64,000 bases of DNA, from assembly GCA_022818135.1 (NCBI GenBank), contig JAFMSR010000008.1, positions 10,612,358-10,676,357 of the forward strand, in the 5' to 3' direction. The position numbers and the translations under genes were made by a program. Under the pieces are notes generated by a model, which searched no databases, was not told the origin of the DNA, and worked only from the letters and a program-made list of their open reading frames with translations. Origin of the DNA: Saxidomus purpurata. Its lineage: Eukaryota; Mollusca; Bivalvia; Venerida; Veneridae. Below, one piece after another: positions 56,601 to 64,000 of this stretch (position 1 is its first letter; every line of letters begins with the position of its first letter).

Positions 56601-59600
56601 TGATGTACGTACATGTAAGCAATTGAGAACGTATCTTTCCACTAAATACAGTTGTTTTCTGTCATATCTTGTGAAACAAATTGAAAAATGTCTGTGGAAA
56701 AAACGTATGAAAAGTGGCTTGTTTTATTGTCGTTTAATTGTATATGTTATAAGACACCTCTCCTCAGAATAAAGATGATATATTAACTCTGGTAAAATAC
56801 AAACATTTTGCATTTATCCACAGGAAAACGTTGATATAAGTATATGTTACTACCATATTTCTAATTTGTTCCCACCACTATTGTTAACTATTTTTCACCA
56901 TTGTTCATCCTCCATATGATTCCTAAATTGTATCATAATTTCTATATTCCTCTATCTTCATGTGAAAGTTGTAATACTTTTGAAGTGTACACCTCCATTT
57001 TGATTGCATGTTAAAATAATAATGCTACGTATTGTATTTGTATGACAAAAACAGTATAGTCTACGTCAATAAATTAAAACTTTTGTCTGTCTCTCTGTCT
57101 GTCTGTCCTATGCGTTTGTCTATTTCCATTTCTTTAAAGTGGGTAGTTTAAATAGGAGCTTAGATTTACATGACGAAAGCTTTATAAGCAATATTAACAG
57201 GGATGTCCTGTTATAATAAAACGACACCAATTTAAAGGAATAAAATGGCATTTATATTTAACACTTTGGCTGAAACTCTTCATGTAAGAAATGAAAATTT
57301 ACAACCAATTTACTGTTTGGGTCATTTTTACACGCTTTTTCAGATATTTTATTTATATTTTCAATATGTGTCATAAGATATGACAGAAAGCAACTTTATC
57401 AAGTGGAAAGATAGGTTTTCAACAGTTTGTGTACATCAGTATAAGAAACTACTCTTTTTCCTATGTCATAAGAACTAAAAAGTGATAATCAGTGTTTTTT
57501 CCATCTTGGATTTCTAAAAACGTACCATGTTGTGGCAAGTCCACTCAAATGTTTCTGACACTTTAGATTAATCTAAACTTTGATATGAAAATAAACCGGT
57601 GCACATTTTTGCACGAGATTGGACTATATAATAGATACTGTGTGAATAAATCATTATATCGTTTAACTTACCATTACCTAAAAATCTAACACTGCAAGTA
57701 GTTCAATTTTCTTTACCAATTCTGATGTCATTAGTAATTCATCCAAAGGTTATTATTACGGACTATTCCGAGGATTTACCTTGCCAAAATCGTTTTCTTG
57801 TCAACCAGTGCTGCTCTTTGTACACATTTCGGGAAATAAACGGATGTTTTCTTAACCTTTTATAAAGATCAGTGGTTCCGCACTTCGGGGCCCCAACCAG
57901 GTAGAAATATGGCAGACAACGAATACGACTGATATTTGTGTTTTCGTCAAGTTCCTGCCAGCATGGATTTCTGTAGTTCTTCAAAAATGGTAATTTATCC
58001 TAAAATAAAACTTTACATGAAAACTGCTGAACTCTGAATGGAAAGATTGCCGAGAATTTATTTAAACTTAATACAGGTACGTATCTTCTATAGTATTTAA
58101 TTCACACAGTATGCTAATTCGCGAACAAAAATGCAACTTCATTTTATACAGTATTTAATGGAGAGAAATATAAATATAATATATAACATATGCAGTCAAA
58201 ACATGCAACGCTGGGGAATTTTACGTGAGCTGTTGAGGATATACCAAAATGTTGGACAGAAATCCGCCTCCGTGGAGTTCGATCCCCGCTACCGACCATT
58301 TCTATTTCTGTTGGCCAGGAACGATGGTTAGGTAAATGGCCCGCCTGTTTATATGGCCACAATACGGTTGAAACGGGCGTTAACTCATACAACAACATTA
58401 ATGGAGCTAGAATGTATGAACTTGTTTCGAAATTAATTTATCGAAGACATTTTGTTCATACAAGTTTGTTTGCGGTAAAAGAATAAAAAAAAACATAAAA
58501 CAATCAAGTAACTAAGGAATATGTCAAACCGTTTTCTCTGGCGTTGTGTCTTTCCGGTAAAAGACTGTGTTTTTAATCGTCTCTTTGTATGGAGTCGATA
58601 TTTTCTTTATTTCCATCAGCTGTGTCGTTAACGAATCTAGTTGTACTGTACTGTCTCCATGTGACTTTATACTTTCTTTAGACGACCAGTTCTTGCTTTG
58701 GGTCAACTTTTTCGGAAAATCTTAAATAATTAAGAAAAAATACATATGTCCATGTAATTTGATTATACAGTGTGAACTAACGATTATTAATATATTACAC
58801 AGTTCCTTCTTTGAGTATATAAGAAAATAGCACATGTGGTGTTAGAATAGTGATTTAAAATTATAATACTGTTCAAAATAACAAGAAAAATATGGTCAAG
58901 AAATGTTCTTGAAACATGAATTAGAAAAAAATAAGTTATGCTCAACCATTTCTTCTATAAGGGGATACAAACAAACAATTATCATACAAAATACAATAAA
59001 ATACAAAATGAAAACCTAAGATTTTATGAAACATCTCACCACTTTATTAAAATCTGAATGTTGAAACCTTAACATGCAAGTTTACACACACGGCATAATA
59101 TGCCGTTTAATTTTATATTTCATCGATTGATGCAGGTGTGAAAATAGGTAAATATAACTTGGAATTGAGTTAGTATCATTTTTAAACTTAATCCTATCAT
59201 GTTAAATCATAAATACATAAATACATTTAAATATTGGATTTTATTGCGTTTTTAAGTGCCCAACAGAATTTCGTAGGGGTTGTGTTCCCAGCTGTGAGAC
59301 GTAGATCGCCAGCTGTAAATGACGTGAAAGTGAGACTACGGCCGACCCCAGCATTTCTACTATAAACCTGTTGATCTTGAATTAATTGCCTAAAAAGACG
59401 GTTTTTTGTTAGGGGGTGCCACTCCCGAATTTCCAAACGATTTTAACTTTGCGAGCCAAATGAAGGGTAGAGCAGCTGCAAATTTTGCCTAGATAACCTT
59501 TCCCATTGAAAGGGTAAATAGATGTGGAGCAGTTTTTCTCGACTTTTGTTATTAACATGTTAATTTATATACAGTATCTTGTATTCGCTCTAGACGCCTA

Positions 59601-61209
59601 GTACTCTTCTTTAAACATAATAATTTTAAGATTTTATGTAAACTTTTGTTATGATATAGATTTTGTACTCTTTTTGGCCACTGATTCCCTATTCACTTCT
59701 CTCAATTATCTGCTCATATTCTCTCTCTTGTGTTTTAGTATGCTTTTTTTTCATTTTCATGCTGGTCAGTGAAGACCTTAACGTATTTTCACTTATCTAT
59801 TACTCATCACTATCTATCATAAACAATATTTAACAAACACAGTGCATTAATCTATTCCTATTATGGTATAGCCTAGCAATAGCCACTGTTTCACATATTC
59901 CTGCTTCTATACCAGAAAGGCGTCTCCGTCCTTCCATCGTTGCTTATTGCATCTATTTGCTAAACGCGGATTGATTAGGTATATCTATGCAAGTTGCTAA
60001 CGACGTTGCTTATTGCATCTATTTGCTAAACGCGGATTGGTTAGGTATAGCTATGGAAGGCCGGAGTCCCTTTAATATATTATCCTTAAGGTAACTTATG
60101 GATACAAGCAGTGATTATAAGACGGCAAGAGGCTTTATTATACTACAACTAATGCACAAATTATGGTTTTTGGAGGATATCATAATAATTAACTGTGGCC
60201 ACTTTGTATAGGGCTATCAAAATAAAACAATCAGAAGTTCTACTTTTCCCGTTACGTTTTGAACACCTTTCATCATGTATTGTGTACTCACTCTTTAGTA
60301 TACACTTAATCATATATTCAATTGAGGAGTGTACAATTATCTAGAGCTAAATAAAAAGCTGAAACTTTTCCCATTCTGAGAAAGCCGATCGTTGGTTAAC
60401 TTTACAGAAAGCGCATTAATCCAATGGATAATGATACAATTTCGGACATGTATATGTTCTTATCTTCTAGATATGCTTTAATGAAGCCCAGGAAATAATA
60501 ACTGCACTTTCAGGAAATAAGGGTGATCAAGTGATTACAGTGCTTTGATCCGATCGAGCTTTTTGCCAAATGAATATATATTGATGTAAAACTTATAACA
60601 GCTGTTAACAAGTTATTTGAAAGCTGGTATCTTAAGTGATACATATGTTACATGAAGACAATGACACTCTCTTAAGTTTAAGATGGGACATAATGTTATA
60701 TTTGTAGACAGCTGTTACATGTACGTGCCCTCATACCGTTGTATTGTAGTGGTACCATTGTAAACCTGAATACCTAGGGTTGGGAATTAAACAATGAGCA
60801 CCGCGGTCATTACAGAACTATTTCTTTGCAATAAAACCCGGAAACTGTTGGTTAATGAAAGAAAAAAGAAAAAAATAACATAAAACCAAAGTACCTATAT
60901 ATCAGCAAGCAGGCCCACACACACCTTATACACAGAGGAATGCTACCTCCAACCATATGATAACATTTAGCTGACAGGGTACACAGCACAGTTCTAATAT
61001 GCAACACACATTGCATGTACAGCGAACCCGCTACGAACGAAACAAAAATTTAATAAAATAACACCTCCGTAAAACGAATTTTAATACATACCTGTGATGA
61101 AATAAAGTCTCCGATGCATTGAACATATCATGATTAAGATAAAACTTCCTATTAAAATGATGGATATCACACACCTTTTACTCGCATGTGAATTGTAAAC
61201 ACAAAACAT
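50901..61209 (-). CDS. CHST15-like carbohydrate sulfotransferase, 8 coding exons, 418 aa
   Basis: Predicted Golgi type II sulfotransferase using PAPS. It is closest, by my recall, to CHST15, which 6-sulfates N-acetylgalactosamine 4-sulfate in chondroitin. Exons: 61209-61092, 58720-58530, 57999-57780, 55854-55753, 54946-54790, 53039-52895, 52215-52074, 51082-50901 (1257 nt; all phases close). Residues 12-33 are a signal anchor. The 5'-PAPS loop is VGAPKCGTT (138-146), after RCLPYFYL and before DLYKRLRKHP and a WLTRKRF block. The 3'-phosphate site is ILRNPITRLYSEYLFF (256-271), followed by SNKS and FHDEV, matching CHST15. Sequons: N125, N275. It is shorter than human CHST15 (561 aa), mainly in the N-terminal stem. 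The substrate cannot be settled from sequence. Confidence 0.88.
51060..51390 (-). repeat. Six-copy tandem repeat of the last-exon 3' splice site
   Basis: A ~51-59 bp unit containing, on the minus strand, 'TTCACAG|GTAAACCACCAAA' recurs at acceptor positions near 51083, 51134, 51187, 51246, 51298 and 51351. Only the first joins the exon. Five of six keep a CAG; the copy at 51134 has ATG instead. Confidence 0.85.
51391..52073. other. Rest of intron 7 of the CHST15-like gene
   Basis: AT-rich. No further element recognised. Confidence 0.4.
52074..52215 (-). CDS. CHST15-like gene, exon 7
   Basis: Acceptor ATCTACATGTAG|CCTAG, donor TTTCTTG|GTATAG. Encodes INVGFYHIYIEDYLRVF, then QIKILKLEDYS and a YMKDIFTFLG end. 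These align with VGLYAVYLLDWLSVF, QQFLILRLEDHA and VFQFLNLG. Confidence 0.88.
52895..53039 (-). CDS. CHST15-like gene, exon 6
   Basis: Acceptor TTATTTCAG|GTTGTA, donor ACACGT|GTAAGT. Encodes LYSEYLFFRESNKSVENFHD and SLRYCAYFLQTR, close to LYSDYLYFASSNKSADDFHE of CHST15. Confidence 0.92.
53341..53370 (+). repeat. (AAT)n microsatellite
   Basis: Uninterrupted AAT/ATA repeats in intron 5 of the CHST15-like gene. Confidence 0.85.
53609..53680 (+). repeat. (TG)n microsatellite
   Basis: A long TG run decaying into TGTA/TGCG, in intron 5 of the CHST15-like gene. Confidence 0.95.
54240..54490 (+). repeat. Fragment of a dispersed repeat
   Basis: 'gcagctctaccattcatttg' and 'gcacgcaaaaatagtttgga' resemble the complement of 59445-59500. 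It also has the short palindrome 'ggaccttgtgtacaaggtcc' at 54229. The family is unknown. Confidence 0.35.
54790..54946 (-). CDS. CHST15-like gene, exon 5 (3'-phosphate site)
   Basis: Acceptor GTTTTACAG|GAGACTG, donor TTACAAG|GTAACT. Encodes DCSPSLLWDN, then PPYTIADVIHNLYPDAKIL and ILRNPITR, aligning with the SASTMWDN...VMLRDPVER region. The acceptor lies in a four-copy tandem repeat (54927-55054). Confidence 0.9.
54927..55054 (-). repeat. Four-copy 32-bp tandem repeat of the exon 5 3' splice site
   Basis: 'ggaagggctgcagtctcct' starts at 54930, 54962, 54994 and 55026, exactly 32 bp apart. The exon-joined copy has TTTTACAG|GAGAC; the three intronic copies have TTTTAGAG|GAGAC. The repeat covers the polypyrimidine end, the AG and the first ~20 coding bases of exon 5. 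Confidence 0.9.
55753..55854 (-). CDS. CHST15-like gene, exon 4
   Basis: Acceptor TTATATTGCAG|TAATGG, donor ATTTTTG|GTAAAT. Encodes YLKQFDEAVERDI and ends NYHPMIFG, aligning with YLDLFDLAAHQI and NTIIIGE of CHST15. Confidence 0.88.
55891..56203 (+). mobile_element. Short element with 'gtcgcc...ggcgac' ends
   Basis: It begins 'tgtcgccttttcggagaaaa', has 'gtccgtcagtccgtcggtcg', and ends 'gatggcgacacaagtgttct'. It has the same design as the tandem-core elements but with a single core unit. It starts 37 bp from exon 4 of the CHST15-like gene. Confidence 0.5.
56381..57630. mobile_element. 1.25-kb foldback element in intron 3 of the CHST15-like gene
   Basis: The left arm ('gtgtgcaaaaagcgtaccgg', 'tagaaatccaagatgg', 'ttctgtcatatcttgtgaaa') is mirrored in reverse order by the right arm ('cataagatatgacagaaagc', 'ccatcttggatttcta', 'accggtgcacatttttgcac'). 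Arms are imperfect and about 350 bp long with a ~500-bp middle. No coding sequence. Confidence 0.75.
57780..57999 (-). CDS. CHST15-like gene, exon 3 (PAPS loop)
   Basis: Acceptor TTTATTTTAG|GATAA, donor TGGCAAG|GTAAAT. Encodes FLKNYRNPCWQE, then RCLPYFYLVGAPKCGTTDL and KEQHWLTRKRFW. These are the most conserved residues of the family. Confidence 0.92.
58185..58380 (+). repeat. Possible SINE fragment
   Basis: 'ggagttcgatccccgc' at about 58274 is a good B-box/T-arm; an A-box is not evident. It lies in intron 2 of the CHST15-like gene. Confidence 0.3.
58530..58720 (-). CDS. CHST15-like gene, exon 2 (stem)
   Basis: Acceptor TTAATTATTTAAG|ATTTTCC, donor AAAACG|GTTTGA, which is a weak donor. Encodes a Ser/Thr/Lys-rich stem, lumenal if the anchor is right. 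Length 191 nt (2 + 63 codons) fits both neighbours, which is the main support. Another donor cannot be excluded. Confidence 0.6.
58721..61091 (-). other. CHST15-like gene, intron 1
   Basis: Contains a tandem duplication at 59938-60066 and a repeat fragment at about 59250-59500. A reading frame at 59227-59436 shows no sulfotransferase similarity and is not needed by the gene model. Confidence 0.6.
59938..60066 (+). repeat. 66-bp tandem duplication
   Basis: 'cgttgcttattgcatctatt' starts at 59938 and 60004. The units are nearly identical. Confidence 0.8.
61092..61209 (-). CDS. CHST15-like gene, exon 1 (signal anchor)
   Basis: ATG at 61209-61207 with an in-frame TAA 12 nt upstream. Encodes MFCVYNSHASKRC, then a ~20-residue hydrophobic run ending before SMHRRLYF. 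Donor ATCACAG|GTATGT. Leaves in phase 1, as exon 2 requires. Confidence 0.75.
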
Positions 61210-63110
61210 ACTTTAATTTACATAGCACATCTTCACTGGTAGTTTTCTTAACACATCTATATTGTATATTGAACTTTGATATCTGGTTGCACAATGATAG
61301 AATATACTAGTCAAGGCAATGGCTATACGTCTGTTCACAGTGGGTGATACGCATGTAGTTATATAGTGGTGAAAACTACTTGTCACTTAATGCAAAAAGA
61401 CTTGTGTATGCCCACCTTCTTTTCTCTTGCTCGGAGCATAATCTTGGTTTCAAGTCACTGACGGATTTCCTTTATATTCAATAATCAGACATTTACTATA
61501 TATAATTGATTATTTAAAGTCCCGACATACCCTAGGAATTCTCCTCGATTGGACTTGCCAAGACCTCGGTATGGTTCATTTTCTTGGTCTTGAGCGTTGG
61601 ACAGTGTACAAGCCGGGTTTCGATCTCTAATATAGGATTGAAGACGCGCGAGTGGCCATTTTACAATGTTTTTCGAGACGAAAGTTATTTTTGGATATTT
61701 ATTAACATTAATTACTATGGATATACGTCTTTTGTGTTACTAAAACGAACAGAATGACCTTTAAACTTTAGTACGATGCAACAAAGCGTTATGTGGATAA
61801 GGTAATAGAAGCAGTTACAATGCTGTAGCACTGATATATATGACGTCAGTGTAGCGCATGCGTGTTTCTATTTTATTTGTTCGATGCAATGAAGTGTTAT
61901 CTGCCGAAGCCAGTAGTTAGTCGCTACAATGTTATAGTCTGGAAATTTTAGTGTCTTTTCCATGCAGTAACAGTGAGTTAGTTATGGGAGATAGAGCGGT
62001 GGTATACGTAAGATGACGTCATTTTTAAATAATGAATATGCAGGAAAGAACAATAGAAAAATACATTTTTTTAAATATCTTTTGTTAGGAAAAAGCGCAT
62101 GTTATTTTTTTAGTGTACTGAGTATGTTTAAATTATTTGTAAGGCAATTTTCATGTCAATATCTTGTTGGTGAATTTTTTTTTTTACCGGCTGGAAAACC
62201 AGAAAGTAATGTTTTTATCAGGTCTGTATAGATCAGATAAATATTCTGTGAAAATTTAACTTGCGCTTTTTCTTTGAAAAAAAAACGTTATTTAAAAAAT
62301 TGTACTTTTCGATTGTTTACGTTTCAATGTCATCGGGCTGTTTTAGCTCATTCGGGGTATATACCCCAATCGGGAGATATGCTCAGCCTGTTGAAGTACA
62401 GCCGTGGCCATTATTCTGTACACTGTAATGTAATACAGTAATCGTCTTATATAACAACAACAACAACAATACCTTTATTGCAAATCATCATTTACATGAC
62501 TTTGGCAACGAACAAAATAAATACAAATACATTTAATATATGTTACATGCGCAGTGTATTTTAACAATTTTATTGGAATAAAGAAATACGGACATTTTCT
62601 AAGATGTATAAACACATCAAATGTTTACATTAAAATAAATCATTATATTAATATAACTGTTAAGTTATAATTTTCTTGTTAAACCACCTTTAGGGAAGGC
62701 TTGAACGATTATTATTATTATCAGTTTGATTGCTACATAATACATGTATAATAGGTCTTATTTCGATGCATCTTTGTTTTTTTTTTATTTCACATATTTT
62801 ACTAAACATACATTTGATAAGATAGATGTGTAAATTTTTTTAACTACTCAGTATGTTTCATAATTAGAGTTATCTATCTTACTATTTCCATTTCATTAAA
62901 AATGTAACCTAATAAATGATAAATTGTATTATCCATTTATGCCACATACTACTGAAATCTTGTGAGATTTTTATTCATATTTGTGCACAGATTTAGCCAA
63001 TATTACACTTGAATAAGCGGGAAATGATTTCTTCCCTGGAGATGAAATTATTCGAAGATGTTTTTGCTCGTTTAAACATCATGCATGTTAACGTTAGAAT
63101 GTCCCCATGT
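61210..63110. other. Intergenic region between divergent genes
   Basis: Separates the CHST15-like start (61209, minus) from the secreted-protein start (63156, plus). 62340-62390 has 'ttttagctcattcggggtat' and the mirrored 'ggggtatatacccc', a tandem-core element end fragment. 62454-62475 is (CAA)n. No exon recognised. Confidence 0.4.
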
Positions 63111-63111
63111 G

Positions 63112-63117
63112 TATAAA
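63112..63117 (+). promoter_or_regulatory. Candidate TATA box
   Basis: TATAAA lies 38 nt before the ATG at 63156. If the usual ~30-nt spacing applies, transcription would start at about 63142, giving a very short leader. Confidence 0.45.
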
Positions 63118-63155
63118 GATACCGCGATACGATTTCCACTTTTCTCTATCGCATT

Positions 63156-63354
63156 ATGGGTTTCACACAGTTGAGCTGGATCTTTGTTCTCTGTATTTAT
63201 TACTATGGACAAGTAAGTCCATGTGATGAATGTGAGGAATTAAAGACCGAGGTTAGAGTTCTGAACGAGAAAATACAGGAGCTTGAACAGTCTATCAACA
63301 ATTTGAATAAAAGCACAGTGAAAAGGAACGAACACAACATAGAAACATCTAAAG
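63156..63354 (+). CDS. Secreted coiled-coil protein, first exon (partial gene)
   Basis: MGFTQLSWIFVLCIYYYGQ is a signal peptide, with cleavage expected near residues 19-22. Then come CDECEEL and a heptad-like stretch (VRVLNEKIQELEQSINNLN), a short coiled coil that could mediate oligomers. Donor ATCTAAAG|GTAAAA at 63354/63355; the exon leaves in phase 1. In molluscs this layout often precedes a C1q, fibrinogen-like or C-type-lectin domain, but the following exon is not visible here, so the family is open. The frame continues past the donor to 63419 without losing openness, so an unspliced short product is a less likely alternative. Confidence 0.65.
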
Positions 63355-63543
63355 GTAAAATACCATACTATTTGATACATCACTTACTCATTTGTCAGCC
63401 TTTACGACTATCAAATTAGTAATTGATTGATAAACATTTCTGTTTTGAGTTAAGTTTTAAAGTCGATAATGGTCACTTTGAATTTTCTACATTCATTACC
63501 CGACATTTGATAGTTAAATATCAAACTGATTGATACATCACTT

Positions 63544-63760
63544 ATTATACCCCGACAAAGGCGGAGGGATATTGTTTTAGCGTTATACGTCTGTCCGTCA
63601 GTCCGTCCATCCGGAGCCATAACTAAAGATACACTGGCTATAATTTCATGAAACTTAAAATAAGAACAGTGTATACAATAGCATAATACCACGGCGCACG
63701 CGCAACTTTTGTCAAGATTTGCTTGGTATCTCCAGTTATTGCCCTTTAATTGTTATTTCC
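63544..63760 (+). mobile_element. Start of a tandem-core-type element
   Basis: 'taccccgacaaaggcggagg' is followed by 'gtctgtccgtcagtccgtcc'. It has the same opening design as the elements at 7.2, 19.6 and 55.9 kb. The right end was not identified. Confidence 0.4.
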
Positions 63761-64000
63761 TCCTATGTTCAATATAAAAAAATAAAAACTTCTATTTCTC
63801 TGTAAATCAGTTCTCAAAATTTAATTGTGATTGGCTCAAATAATTAAATGATCACTTTTTCTAATATCCACACCCTGCCCCTGGATGTTTTTAGAATTGA
63901 GGCCCCCGACCCGGTTATCCTTAAATATTTTATATAGAAACTTAAGATTTTTTTTCTTTTCTGAAACAAATAGTGCTGATACTGTAATGTAACTTACAAC

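Noticed and set aside
59227..59436. Possible extra exon of the sulfotransferase
   Set aside because: No similarity to the family, no good splice sites, and exon 1 and exon 2 already join in phase without it.

Overview
The window looks like part of the nuclear genome of a marine bivalve mollusc (inference). It is AT-rich and intron-rich. It is crowded with short inverted-repeat elements, tRNA-derived SINE heads and the 'TCCGTCCGTC...' tandem-core elements typical of bivalve DNA, and its readable genes are animal Golgi enzymes split by GT-AG introns. No taxon-diagnostic gene is present, so the species is not named.

Layout. 1-24.2 kb holds no gene I can support. It contains transposable elements (notably 1071-2685 and 3046-4437) and tandem-core elements at 7.2-8.1, 8.5-9.2 and 23.3-24.2 kb. 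It also contains a 10-kb satellite at 11.8-21.85 kb, built of a 45-bp unit, whose two halves run in opposite directions. 24.86-37.17 kb (minus) is a complete three-exon core-2/I-branching N-acetylglucosaminyltransferase-like gene (GCNT family, 503 aa); its two introns are filled with foldback and tandem elements. 43.32-50.24 kb (plus) is a five-coding-exon gene for a 691-aa Lys/Ser/Thr-rich coiled-coil protein that I do not recognise. 50.90-61.21 kb (minus) is an eight-coding-exon CHST15-like sulfotransferase gene (418 aa), convergent with the previous gene and 662 bp from its stop codon. 63.16 kb (plus) begins a secreted coiled-coil protein gene that runs off the window.

The three complete gene models were assembled by hand from splice sites, codon phase and family similarity. 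All phases close exactly: 1512, 2076 and 1257 nt. The two minus-strand enzymes are both predicted type II Golgi proteins acting on glycans (GlcNAc branching and glycan sulfation); a functional link between them is only suggested by proximity.

The most unusual observations are these. (1) The CHST15-like gene has two different exons whose 3' splice-site region is tandemly repeated into the preceding intron (32-bp x4 and about 53-bp x6). (2) A 1.39-kb element has 78-bp terminal inverted repeats beginning CACACTG and a perfect 5-bp target duplication, a Transib/RAG-like signature. (3) The satellite array has a head-to-head strand switch. (4) A set of elements shares termini while carrying unrelated tandem cores.
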